Of a DNA stretch of 64,000 nucleotides, positions 1 to 8,910 are shown in pieces. Made by a program: the position numbers and the translations under genes. Source of the stretch: Lachnospiraceae bacterium (GTDB lineage Bacteria; Bacillota; Clostridia; Lachnospirales; Lachnospiraceae); assembly GCA_017437965.1 (NCBI GenBank), contig JAFRWN010000040.1, positions 19,404 to 83,403 of the forward strand, given 5' to 3'. The first letter of the stretch is position 1. Each line of letters begins with the position of its first letter. The notes beneath the pieces were generated by a model. The model was given only the letters and a program-made list of their open reading frames with translations, searched no databases and was not told the DNA's origin.

Positions 1-3
1 TGA

Positions 4-2676
4 TCAGATTGTGATAAATCGTTTGTACCAAGGCAGATAAAGCTTGACATTCTTTTTTATCTTACGGAATTTCTTCGTGATGTTTTCAGCAAGCTCAGTT
101 TTATTTTCAATCGTATCATCATAATTATATGCGACAAGTTCGCTCAGATAATCCGCAACGAGTTCCGCATTTTCATGAAAATAATTTACGGCAAGTCCGT
201 TGAATTCCTTATGGCTGATGATCATATTGTTTATTTCAGAATATTTTTCCCTGTCTTTTTTCGAATTATGCAGCATGATTTCACGCATCATTTTGCTGAT
301 ATATCTGTACTGGTTGACTACTCTTGATTCCTTCTTCACAAAATAAAGTCCTGAGGCTGTTATCATTTTTCTGATAAAGAACAAGGCTATTGCAAGGTAA
401 ATTACGATCACAAAAGTATTTTTGAACCCTTTTTCAATCGCTGCCTGGGCCGCCTTGGTATTATCTATAATATTATTTGTTGTATCATTATTCAATGTAT
501 CATCAGAAAAGAAACCATTAGATGACAAAAGCCTTGAAATTATGTCATTTCCAGTACTTGCTTCAACTTCATTGGCCTGGGTAAACTCAAAAGGCACCCA
601 TCCAAATCCATAAATATACACTTCTACCCATGCATGAGCATTTGAGTCGGTTAGTTCGATTTCAACCATATTATCTTTGGTAAGACCAAGCTCATTATAA
701 CCATCATAGGCAATAAGTTCATCATTGAGGCTTTCAGGATCAACAACTCCGTCAATAAGTCCATCTTTCTTCATCTGTTCCTGAATTTTATCGATTTCGC
801 TGTCAGAAGAAACTACTGAACCGTCATCAACTATATTACGGTCAGTTCCGTCTTCACCGTAAATATTACGTACATTACCTGCATCATCAAGTGCTGTGAT
901 ATCAAAAGCATAGCCCTCAACATATCTTGCAGGAACCCCGAGATGCTTTAGCATAAGTGCTGCCGACGAAGCAAAATATACACAATATCCTTTTTTATTG
1001 TCATTAAGGAAATATTCAATCGGATCATAGCCTCTTGGAGTATTTCCTGGAGCAAGCGTGTAAATATAGTTATTTCTGAGATAATCCTGGATTTTTTCAA
1101 TCAGGCTGAACTCTTCTTTGGCAAGTGTTTCTACGTCACCAAAGACTTCTAATAATTCATCTTCACTCATCCTGTCGATCGAGCCTGCATAATACGGAGT
1201 TGTATACTTCCAGTTCTGATTTCTGCATATTCTCTGCACACTGTAGATGCTTGTTCTGTCAGACTGAGAATAAATATCATAGATATAGGCATTGGTATAG
1301 GCTTCGTTCACACCTACGTTTCTTGAACTGATGATTCTTAAAAGTTCACGTTTATTGTAAAGTGAGGGTGAAAAATTCCTGAATATGACAGCCTGCTGTC
1401 TGTCCATAGTCTTCCACTGTTTATCATTTTGTGAACTGTAGTAAACTCCGAAAGTAACAGTATCAAGATCTTCATTTTTAATTCTCATTGACATTTTTGC
1501 AGCTTTCTGGAACAACTTGTTGTCATTGTGTTCGTAACCGTAATTCATTATATATCTAGTTGTTTGGTAGTCAGTCATTGTGCTTCTTTTCTCTTCTTCC
1601 CATCTGTTAAGATAGGTATTGTAGGTGGACCCGATAAACATAGGAAGAAACACTTCATCATTGGTATAAGGCACAAAATCGACAGTAATATCGGTAAGAC
1701 CATCCTGGATAACGTTTGCAACGCCACCGACCTTACCATTGTCCATACCACCGTTTCCTGCAGAATTTCCGGTATAATACTGAAGACCATAGGCAGCAAC
1801 ATTAGCAACCACCTTGTCAGTTTTTTCTTTAAGCTTGGTGTTCTTTGAAAAATACAGTTTTGACATTCCGGAAGTCAGTATGATCACGGCAAATACCGAA
1901 GCCACGACAAGAATAAGAGCAACCACAAGGTTTGACCTTCTGCTTACCTGGGATTTATTTAAGGTAACTTCTTTTCTTCTTACAGTATATGCCCTGTAAC
2001 GCTTTTTATATATGAATTCTCCGCTGTCATTAAGCTTGGTGAGAATATAAAGTACGATAGAAAGAATGATTATTCCGAGATAAAGATATGAAAAATCATC
2101 GCTGAGATAGATTGAGAACTCACATGCGATAATCGTAAATAGAATCGGATATATGGCAGATCTTCTTCTCGAGACCCACATGTTTATGAATATTGCAAGA
2201 AGGACCGAAATTACGGCAAGGCAAACTGTGATCGACACTCTCCTGTTCGAATAATACTCATTGAACTCACGAGTGGTAGGCAGATTCATTATCTTATCTA
2301 CATATTTTATCATCAGTGTTCTAATTGCGGAAAAACCGCTGTTGACTATTCTGTACATAGAGAACGACAGAAAAGCAACGATAAACGGAAGCGCAAGATA
2401 ACCGATATTATAGGTCAAAGAAGTAAGATAAAGAAATGACATATACATAGAAATTCCGGCACAGCACAGTGCCAGAACCGGTATATTGCAGGGAAGTTCA
2501 AACGCTGACACAAAAAAGCCAAGATGTCCGATAAGAAATGAAAAGATCAGAAAGGCATTCCAAAGACACTTAAAAAAATTGTTTTTAAGTGATCTTCTCT
2601 GGATTTCGAGTTCTTCCATGTGAATGCCTGACTCGATAAATTGTCTTACCGGTTTTGGATCCTTTTTCTTAAACAT
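4..2676 (-). CDS. membrane transglutaminase-like protein (TgpA/DUF3488 type)
   Basis: An 890-residue protein with about seven N-terminal membrane segments (roughly 38-57, 64-84, 92-112, 148-168, 175-213, 250-268), a large extracytoplasmic part, one further membrane segment (753-769) and a cytosolic tail. The transglutaminase core is visible at residues 560-700: Cys565 in KKGYCVYFASS, His681 in SNAHAWVEV and an acidic residue at 697 (Glu where Asp is usual). In this family the core works as a papain-like protease or amidase outside the membrane; the substrate is unknown. The start codon overlaps the DUF58 stop as TAATG, so translation is coupled. MoxR, DUF58 and transglutaminase genes together are a widespread trio thought to act on envelope proteins. 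The gene is complete; its stop lies at bases 4-6. Confidence 0.9.
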   Translation of the reverse strand: MFKKKDPKPVRQFIESGIHMEELEIQRRSLKNNFFKCLWNAFLIFSFLIGHLGFFVSAFELPCNIPVLALCCAGISMYMSFLYLTSLTYNIGYLALPFIVAFLSFSMYRIVNSGFSAIRTLMIKYVDKIMNLPTTREFNEYYSNRRVSITVCLAVISVLLAIFINMWVSRRRSAIYPILFTIIACEFSIYLSDDFSYLYLGIIILSIVLYILTKLNDSGEFIYKKRYRAYTVRRKEVTLNKSQVSRRSNLVVALILVVASVFAVIILTSGMSKLYFSKNTKLKEKTDKVVANVAAYGLQYYTGNSAGNGGMDNGKVGGVANVIQDGLTDITVDFVPYTNDEVFLPMFIGSTYNTYLNRWEEEKRSTMTDYQTTRYIMNYGYEHNDNKLFQKAAKMSMRIKNEDLDTVTFGVYYSSQNDKQWKTMDRQQAVIFRNFSPSLYNKRELLRIISSRNVGVNEAYTNAYIYDIYSQSDRTSIYSVQRICRNQNWKYTTPYYAGSIDRMSEDELLEVFGDVETLAKEEFSLIEKIQDYLRNNYIYTLAPGNTPRGYDPIEYFLNDNKKGYCVYFASSAALMLKHLGVPARYVEGYAFDITALDDAGNVRNIYGEDGTDRNIVDDGSVVSSDSEIDKIQEQMKKDGLIDGVVDPESLNDELIAYDGYNELGLTKDNMVEIELTDSNAHAWVEVYIYGFGWVPFEFTQANEVEASTGNDIISRLLSSNGFFSDDTLNNDTTNNIIDNTKAAQAAIEKGFKNTFVIVIYLAIALFFIRKMITASGLYFVKKESRVVNQYRYISKMMREIMLHNSKKDREKYSEINNMIISHKEFNGLAVNYFHENAELVADYLSELVAYNYDDTIENKTELAENITKKFRKIKKNVKLYLPWYKRFITI

Positions 2677-3755
2677 TATCCGATCTCCGAATATAATGCA
2701 AATGTTTTGTAACTTTCTACAACTCTGTAGTGGCCGTCCGCAGGTTCATTCCTTGAAAGCAGAAACAGTTTGGAATGACCAAAATTCTCTGAATAATATT
2801 CCAGGAGTTCATCTGCGGATGCCGGAAGCATATTATAATACATATTATGAATTGCAAGGTCGAAATCATAGGTATTGTCAATGCTTCTTCTGACCAGAGC
2901 CTGTTCCTCCCTGTCAAGATAAACAAGCTCAAAATAATACTGCTCTTTGATAAGTGCCCTTCCGAAAGAATTCAGAAGTTCAAAATAATCATTGATTTCC
3001 GGAAGTGTTTTGAAATCTCCGGTACATGAAATAACGATGCAGGTTCCTGCCTGTCTTTCATATTCCTTTACGATAAGGTCCTGGGATTTGGTTGACAGCT
3101 TCCAATGAACCTGTGAAAGCTTGTCACCGTCACGGTAATCACGTAATTCTTTTATTTCGGACACGTCAAAACCCTTCGTAGGATCATTGAAATCCTCTTC
3201 CTGAGGCTTGAGGGCAAGCTTTTCATCACTGACGCTTACAGGATGTTCCTTGGGCATTACTGCAGCATGTGCCTCTACCGGCGGAAGAAAAATGTAAACT
3301 ATCCCGAGCATGTCATATACTCTTATTTCTTCGGCAATAATATGATAAATACCACAGTAATCAAAAGAAAAACTATAGGTATATTCCTTTACTCCTTTAA
3401 GAAACGAAAAATAATCCCTGAAGCTGTGCTTGTTCTGTTCTTCAAAGGAATGATAAACCACATATTTCATTTCAATTCTTGAAAAAGGGTAAATACTGCC
3501 TGATGAAAGTCTTGTCACACAACCGTTTCTCTCTCCTATCGGTTGTTCATCCTTAAGCATTCTGATAGAAAATTCAGGAGTTTGTATACTGCCTTTGATC
3601 AAAAAAATGGTTGGAATCAGTGTCATTAACTGGGCAGCAATAAAAATAAGCAGCACTCTCCTGTGATTGAACCAGAAAAGAAAACAAAGCAGAGCCAGCA
3701 CCAGTATATATAATATCAGCCTGTGAATTTTAATCCGGAATTTTTTCCTTGTCAC
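2676..3755 (-). CDS. DUF58 domain protein
   Basis: A 359-residue protein with two N-terminal membrane segments (about 12-30 and 34-53) and a C-terminal DUF58 domain. The family signature is seen around residues 205-232 as RDYRDGDKLSQVHWKLS followed by LIVKEYE. DUF58 domains resemble von Willebrand A folds and are nearly always encoded beside a MoxR AAA+ ATPase, which probably remodels them. The start is a GTG at 3755 with AGGAG six bases upstream, 12 bases after the moxR stop. The gene ends by sharing one base with the transglutaminase start. The biochemical role is not established for any close relative that I can name. Confidence 0.88.
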   Translation of the reverse strand: MTRKKFRIKIHRLILYILVLALLCFLFWFNHRRVLLIFIAAQLMTLIPTIFLIKGSIQTPEFSIRMLKDEQPIGERNGCVTRLSSGSIYPFSRIEMKYVVYHSFEEQNKHSFRDYFSFLKGVKEYTYSFSFDYCGIYHIIAEEIRVYDMLGIVYIFLPPVEAHAAVMPKEHPVSVSDEKLALKPQEEDFNDPTKGFDVSEIKELRDYRDGDKLSQVHWKLSTKSQDLIVKEYERQAGTCIVISCTGDFKTLPEINDYFELLNSFGRALIKEQYYFELVYLDREEQALVRRSIDNTYDFDLAIHNMYYNMLPASADELLEYYSENFGHSKLFLLSRNEPADGHYRVVESYKTFALYSEIG

Positions 3756-3767
3756 ACTCTTCTCCTG

Positions 3768-4691
3768 CTACATCTTCGGAAGCTGCAAAGATGTTACTAT
3801 TTCGTTCAAAAGTTTTGAAGCGTCCTTCTTTTCGGCTCTGGCCTTAGGCGAAACAACAAGCCTGTGGCAGCAAACAGGGTCAATACACTCAAGTACATCA
3901 TCAGGAATCACATAATCCCTGTCATTAAGAAAGGCCGTTGCCTTCGCCATCTTATAGAGTGCAACCGAGGCACGGGGACTAAGACCAAGCGAAATAAGGT
4001 TATGCTTTCTTGTTTCTTCACAAATATTTACAATGAATTCTATTATTGACTGGTCAACCCTTATTTCACTGACCTTCTTCTGAGCTTCCAGGAATTCATC
4101 TATAGTGAAGATCGAGTCAACCTCTGTTTTGGCGGAAATGTTTCCAAGCAATATTTCCTGTGCTGCCTGATGGTTGGGATAACCGATGGTGAGGCAGATC
4201 ATGAAACGGTCAAGCTGCGATTCGGGAAGCTTCTGGGTTCCCGCAGAACCAAACGGATTCTGGGTCGCAAGTACAACAAAAGGAACCGGAAGAAAATGCT
4301 CTACTCCGTCAACTGTTGCCTTACCCTCTTCCATTACCTCAAGAAGTGCAGACTGTGTTTTGGGTGAAGTTCTGTTGATCTCATCGGCAAGCAGGAAATT
4401 ACAGTAAACCGAGCCTTCCTTATATTCAAAGGCACCGGTTTTGTTGTTGTACATGTTAAAGCCCACAAGATCCGAAGGAAGAACATCGGGAGTGAACTGT
4501 ACACGATGATAATCCATGGAAAGTGATTTTGAAAGAGCAACGGCAAGTGTTGTCTTGCCTACTCCGGGTATATCCTCAAGAAGAATATGGCCTCCCGCTA
4601 TCATTGCGGAAACGACCTTGATTATTACATTATCCTTTCCTTTAACTACCTTTTTGACTTCGTTTACCAGTTTGGCAATCTGCTGATTCAA
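3768..4691 (-). CDS. MoxR family AAA+ ATPase
   Basis: A 307-residue soluble ATPase of the MoxR family, a group of chaperone-like AAA+ proteins that act on partner proteins with vWA or DUF58 folds. Walker A is PGVGKTT at residues 42-48, Walker B is LLADEIN at 100-106, sensor 1 is ATQNP at 142-146 and the DRF motif follows at 161-163. The length is normal for the family. It is the first gene of the three-gene operon running to base 4 and has its own promoter at 4724-4752 in the divergent region shared with lexA. The start is ATG or TTG near 4691 with the upstream GGAGG at about 4700-4704. Confidence 0.92.
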   Translation of the reverse strand: MNQQIAKLVNEVKKVVKGKDNVIIKVVSAMIAGGHILLEDIPGVGKTTLAVALSKSLSMDYHRVQFTPDVLPSDLVGFNMYNNKTGAFEYKEGSVYCNFLLADEINRTSPKTQSALLEVMEEGKATVDGVEHFLPVPFVVLATQNPFGSAGTQKLPESQLDRFMICLTIGYPNHQAAQEILLGNISAKTEVDSIFTIDEFLEAQKKVSEIRVDQSIIEFIVNICEETRKHNLISLGLSPRASVALYKMAKATAFLNDRDYVIPDDVLECIDPVCCHRLVVSPKARAEKKDASKLLNEIVTSLQLPKM

Positions 4692-4723
4692 GGTTTGTAC
4701 CTCCGTTTTTATATATCTTATTT

Positions 4724-4752
4724 ATTATAACTTAAAACACGGTAAAAGTAAA
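4724..4752 (-). promoter_or_regulatory. sigma-A promoter of the moxR operon
   Basis: Read on the minus strand, TTTACT (4747-4752) and TATAAT (4724-4729) are separated by exactly 17 bases. The predicted transcript starts near 4717 and reaches the moxR ribosome binding site within about 25 bases. The -10 is perfect, the -35 matches four of six positions. Confidence 0.65.
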
Positions 4753-4762
4753 ATTCTTTTTG

Positions 4763-4791
4763 TTGCAAATATTTGTTCGATGTGATATAAT
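4763..4791 (+). promoter_or_regulatory. lexA promoter with embedded LexA (SOS) box
   Basis: TTGCAA (4763-4768) and TATAAT (4786-4791) are spaced by 17 bases. Between and over them lies CAAATATTTGTTCG at 4766-4779, which matches the Bacillus-type SOS box CGAACATATGTTCG at 11 of 14 positions, with the right half-site GTTCG intact. LexA bound there would block RNA polymerase, so lexA is probably autorepressed. The promoter is well supported; the operator is degenerate in its left half. Confidence 0.7.
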
Positions 4792-4832
4792 TTGAAATGA
4801 CATAAAATCTTACATGTAAAGGAGATTTATCG

Positions 4833-5447
4833 ATGGATTACAGCTCACTCAGTTCAAAACAGCTTGAAATACTTGAATATATCAAAAAAAATATCCTGGA
4901 AAAAGGTTTTCCGCCTTCAGTAAGGGACATTGGCGAAGCTGTCGGTTTAAGCTCGACATCTTCTGTTCATTCTCAGCTTGCAAATCTTGAAAAGAAAGGC
5001 TTCATCAGACGTGACAACTTCAAATCACGTTCGATAGAAATTGTCGATGATGAATTTCAGCTTGCAAGACGTGAGGTTGTTAATGTTCCTGTTTTAGGTA
5101 CGATAACAGCAGGTCAGCCGATACTTGCAGTTGAAAATATAAGTGACTACTTTCCTATTCCTGCCGAAATGATGCCCAATGCAGTTACCTTCATGTTAAA
5201 AGTAAAGGGTGACAGCATGATCAATGCAGGAATATTTGACGGCGATGAGATAATCGTAAAGCAGCAGAGCACAGCGGACAACGGTGACTATGTTGTAGCG
5301 CTGATCGATGATTCCGTAACTGTCAAAACCTTCTATAAAGAAAAGGACCATGTACGTCTTCAGCCCGAAAACGACACCATGGATCCTTTGATCTTCGATA
5401 ATGTTGAAATACTCGGAAAAGTAATCGGAGTATTCCGTATGTTTTAG
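4833..5447 (+). CDS. lexA: LexA repressor / self-cleaving protease
   Basis: A 204-residue SOS repressor. Residues 1-65 form the winged helix DNA-binding domain (GFPPSVRDIGEAVGLSSTSS). The RecA-stimulated cleavage site is Ala93-Gly94 in TITAGQP, and the serine-lysine dyad is Ser128 in GDSM and Lys165 in SVTVKTF. It has a clear AAAGGAG ribosome site before the ATG. It stands alone on the plus strand, and its TAG stop overlaps the stop of the convergent DUF4340 gene by four bases. Its promoter contains a probable LexA box, which points to autoregulation. Confidence 0.97.
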   Translation: MDYSSLSSKQLEILEYIKKNILEKGFPPSVRDIGEAVGLSSTSSVHSQLANLEKKGFIRRDNFKSRSIEIVDDEFQLARREVVNVPVLGTITAGQPILAVENISDYFPIPAEMMPNAVTFMLKVKGDSMINAGIFDGDEIIVKQQSTADNGDYVVALIDDSVTVKTFYKEKDHVRLQPENDTMDPLIFDNVEILGKVIGVFRMF

Positions 5448-6559
5448 TCTTTCGATGAGTTTACACCGTTCAGGCTGTCTTTTGTAAGCCCGATAAAGAA
5501 CTTGGCATAATAGGAATTGGTTGCAAACATACAATTCTTACCATCAAAAATATTATCACTGGCGACGGAGTCTACGCAGGTATTTGTGATATAATACTCT
5601 CCGTCGCTTTCTTTTATCTCATTTCCGATAAGGAACTTATAGGTGAAATCAGCATCAAGCATCTGGTCAACATTCTGGCCTGCATCAGTCTCGTTGGTCA
5701 CACTTGTATAGCCTTTAAACTGTATAGTCACAACGGTTTCGGGTACTGCTGTACCATAAAATGCTTTTCTCTGATCACTTACATTATAGTCCAATACTCT
5801 GTTATAGGTCAGTTCTGTAAGATAATTGAAGAATACGTTGGCATCTCCCTGGTCGCAGAGCTTTTTATCATTTACGGTTTCACCATCGGAAATTACATAA
5901 TAGTACCACTCTCCTGCATCTCCCTCGGTGGCTTTTTTCTCACCGGGAACCAGCTCGATTTTGTTTCCGTTCTTCACATCAACTGTAATGCTTTTGATAC
6001 TTCCGGGAGTAAACTCGGGCATTTCAGGAATAGCACAATAATCAAGAAGCGTATACTTGGCAAATTTATAGATAGTGGAATCGGTAAGATAAACATTTTC
6101 ACCGACCATTACATAATATACATTCGAATTACCTTCATAATCCGAAAATTTAACACGGCATACATCATCGTTTGATAATTCAATATCTACTGTCATAGCA
6201 GGATCAGAGAGCTTGAAATCGTCGAGGGTATCATAATCTTTGATTTCCCTGAGTTTTTTCATTTCCTTAAGCATACTTGCAAAAAGACTGATTTTTTCAT
6301 TGTCTACAGGAAAGGCTTCGTCACAGTTCTTTATCCATTTGTCATTATAAAGATGGAAATCAATTTCGTAGGTTTTGGTTCTGACCGTAAAATCTTTGAT
6401 CTTTCTGAATTCTTCAGACAGAATATATTCGGTTTCGGTATTCTCTTCGGAAGATGATTCTTCTTTTTTATCATCCTTATTCAGAACAACAAGAGCAATG
6501 ATTCCTGCTGTAAGAAGAGCCAGAAAAACAACAAGGATCTTAACCTGCTTCTTATTCAT
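5444..6559 (-). CDS. DUF4340 domain membrane-anchored protein
   Basis: A 371-residue protein with one N-terminal membrane segment (about 6-26) and an extracytoplasmic beta-rich region of the DUF4340 type. It is the last gene of an ABC exporter set: its ATG overlaps the stop of the GldG-like gene as TAATG, with GAGGAGG upstream. DUF4340 proteins regularly accompany GldA/GldF/GldG-like ABC genes outside gliding bacteria, where they probably form an accessory extracellular subunit. The function is unknown. Its end overlaps the lexA end by four bases with no terminator between the two. Confidence 0.82.
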   Translation of the reverse strand: MNKKQVKILVVFLALLTAGIIALVVLNKDDKKEESSSEENTETEYILSEEFRKIKDFTVRTKTYEIDFHLYNDKWIKNCDEAFPVDNEKISLFASMLKEMKKLREIKDYDTLDDFKLSDPAMTVDIELSNDDVCRVKFSDYEGNSNVYYVMVGENVYLTDSTIYKFAKYTLLDYCAIPEMPEFTPGSIKSITVDVKNGNKIELVPGEKKATEGDAGEWYYYVISDGETVNDKKLCDQGDANVFFNYLTELTYNRVLDYNVSDQRKAFYGTAVPETVVTIQFKGYTSVTNETDAGQNVDQMLDADFTYKFLIGNEIKESDGEYYITNTCVDSVASDNIFDGKNCMFATNSYYAKFFIGLTKDSLNGVNSSKD

Positions 6560-8037
6560 TATCTGGACCTCCTCATCAGCCAGACTACTATTCCGATACC
6601 GATAAATGCCAAAGGAATCAGGGCCATGTAGATCAGTGAAAAGGTCAGCACATCTCCGTTTGCTACAATATTTACTTTACGTTCAAAGCTTTTTACCGGA
6701 ACATAGGTATCTACATTCTTTTCTGAAAGCTTGCCCATCCCGTCAACAAAGAATCTTATATTGTTTGCTGTTGCAGTATCACTTCCCGAACCGAATATAC
6801 TGCTGAGATTGAAAAACATCGCATCCGAAATCACAAACAGACTTCCGCCATTATCTCCGGAAAGTTTTGAAATGCCAGATACCAATGATTTCGCAGGGAG
6901 ACCCTTGCCGTTGTTAAGATATGAAGTGATCTTTTCCGATGTGATCAAAAGATCGGTATACTCGTAATTATCTGAATCACCCGATATTTTGTACAAGGGT
7001 GAGGCAAATGCCGCCATAGTCTTTCCCGAGCTTGTAACTGATCCGGAAACTGAGCTGCCATAATCCGGAATAATAAGCTCCTGCGGATAGTTTACGGCCG
7101 AACTCATGTAATGATCATAATCATTTTCGATAATGAAATCCGAAGCAAGCTTGAATCCGCCGTACTCAAGAAGCTTGTCAAGATTCATATATGTTGAAGC
7201 TGTTGTACTTCCGTCAAGCAGGTTAATATTATTATGTATTACTGCTATTTTACCGCCATTGTCAAGGTAAGTCTTTAAAAGCTCAAGCTCAGAAGCTGAA
7301 ATGTCGGTCTGAGGGAAGAAAATCACAAGTATATCAATATCGGAAGGCATTGATGCTGCCGCCGAAAGATCGAGTGCATAATCGGAAAGCCTGTAAGCAG
7401 ACTTATCCAGTGCATCGGTCAGAAGCTCATAGTTTTCCTTGTTGATAAACAGTTCATTGTGTCCGCCGAGCTGGTATACCTTGATTTCTTTCGCAGTTGA
7501 TACCTTATAAATGGCAGAGGTAAGAAGGCCCTCTCCATTGTAGCTTTCGGTTTTATATTTGGTATTGTCCTGGGTATTGTCATCACTTGTAGTCTGATGC
7601 ATATCGTTGAAATCGATGAGAATAAACTTCTTGTTGTCCTTGTTTTCAACAATCACGCTTGAATCAGAAGCTGTTGCAGCATCATATTTAGAAGTAAACG
7701 AAGGATTTACAGCAGTATCGATTTTCTTGACTTTGATATGGCCGCATTCATCCTCATAGGATTCGCAAAGATTAAGGCTATAATCATCATAGCTGCCCAT
7801 TGAATCGGAAAGGATATAAAGAGTTATATCAGACGAGACTTCGCTTTTCAGAACCTGCTTTGTGGTATCCGAAAGCGCATAGAGATCGATTCCACTTGTC
7901 GAATAGGTCATCTTATCGGTAGACAATGCACCGAAGATAAGATTTATGATTACAACAAGTGCTATTGCAATCACTGTAAGTACAAGGCTGAAGGAACCAT
8001 TTTTAAATTGTATAGAACGGTTTACTTTCTTATTCAT
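6559..8037 (-). CDS. GldG-like ABC transporter auxiliary protein
   Basis: A 492-residue protein with a membrane segment near residues 18-40, a large outside domain of the ABC_transp_aux/GldG type (YQLGGHNELFINKENYELL, ILVIFFPQTDIS) and a C-terminal membrane segment (about 468-488) followed by a short basic tail. It follows the permease gene by nine bases and has AGGAGG before its ATG. In Bacteroidetes GldG belongs to an ABC complex needed for gliding; in Clostridia the homologous set has no proven role and no gliding is implied. Confidence 0.85.
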   Translation of the reverse strand: MNKKVNRSIQFKNGSFSLVLTVIAIALVVIINLIFGALSTDKMTYSTSGIDLYALSDTTKQVLKSEVSSDITLYILSDSMGSYDDYSLNLCESYEDECGHIKVKKIDTAVNPSFTSKYDAATASDSSVIVENKDNKKFILIDFNDMHQTTSDDNTQDNTKYKTESYNGEGLLTSAIYKVSTAKEIKVYQLGGHNELFINKENYELLTDALDKSAYRLSDYALDLSAAASMPSDIDILVIFFPQTDISASELELLKTYLDNGGKIAVIHNNINLLDGSTTASTYMNLDKLLEYGGFKLASDFIIENDYDHYMSSAVNYPQELIIPDYGSSVSGSVTSSGKTMAAFASPLYKISGDSDNYEYTDLLITSEKITSYLNNGKGLPAKSLVSGISKLSGDNGGSLFVISDAMFFNLSSIFGSGSDTATANNIRFFVDGMGKLSEKNVDTYVPVKSFERKVNIVANGDVLTFSLIYMALIPLAFIGIGIVVWLMRRSR

Positions 8038-8046
8038 GGTTTCCTC

Positions 8047-8910
8047 CTAACTGTAGCGGCGCTTTGAAAGCGACTGGATTGTAAAAAACACAAACAAAGC
8101 GGCAACAGATATGAAGAATACAAATATCCTGATATCTACCATGTTATCGTTGACTATGCTCTGAAGATACATAGGAAGCGCAAGCTTTTCAATGAACTTC
8201 TGAATCAATCCTTCAAAAAGATTCTTGTTGATCACAAATATAAGCAGTATCACAAGCGAACCGATAAGCGTAACACCTGCACCGAAAAAGCCGTTCCTTG
8301 TAAGGATTCCAGCTATGATACCGAGTATAACACAAAGCCCTACAAACATGATCATTGAAACATAGGCTGAGGTTGTAATTCTTGATGAGAACTGTGAAGC
8401 TACACCGATAAGGAAAACAACTACAAGGGATGTGATAGCCGCAACAAGCTGGCTTTCTGTAAGCGATGAAATGAACATGCTGACAGCAATAAAGACACAG
8501 CCCATAAAGAAGTAGGCTACAAGCAAAGTATAGTCGGTAAGAAGCTCTGAATGACCGAAATAATTTATGATAAGCGGACAGGTGCAGAGCACGGCAAAGG
8601 TTGCAAACCAGACTGTACACATTGCAAGATATTTTCCGATAACGATTTTGGTCATGGATACCGGCGAAGTAAACAGAAGCTGGTCTATCTTCTCTTTTCT
8701 TTCTTCGGGAAGTGATTTCATTGTAAGAAGCGAGAAAAGGAAATATACCCAGTAAGAAGCAAGCATGGGATAACCGATGGTTGTCATGCCTGCGTCAAGA
8801 TTATATACTTTGAAATATCTGCCGAAAATGACAAGATAGATTGCGATAAAAATATATGCAGTAAGTGAAGTGAAAAAGCTTTTTACCTCACGCTTATATA
8901 TTGCAAACAT
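8047..8910 (-). CDS. ABC transporter permease, ABC-2/GldF type
   Basis: A 287-residue integral membrane protein with about six membrane segments, starting MFAIYKREVKSFFTSLTAY, which is typical of ABC-2 permeases of the GldF group (a short cytosolic start, then the first helix). It sits between the ATPase and the GldG-like subunit with no spacing to the ATPase stop, and GGAGGGAAAG lies upstream of its ATG. It would form the membrane channel of the exporter encoded by 5444-9858. The substrate is unknown. Confidence 0.88.
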   Translation of the reverse strand: MFAIYKREVKSFFTSLTAYIFIAIYLVIFGRYFKVYNLDAGMTTIGYPMLASYWVYFLFSLLTMKSLPEERKEKIDQLLFTSPVSMTKIVIGKYLAMCTVWFATFAVLCTCPLIINYFGHSELLTDYTLLVAYFFMGCVFIAVSMFISSLTESQLVAAITSLVVVFLIGVASQFSSRITTSAYVSMIMFVGLCVILGIIAGILTRNGFFGAGVTLIGSLVILLIFVINKNLFEGLIQKFIEKLALPMYLQSIVNDNMVDIRIFVFFISVAALFVFFTIQSLSKRRYS

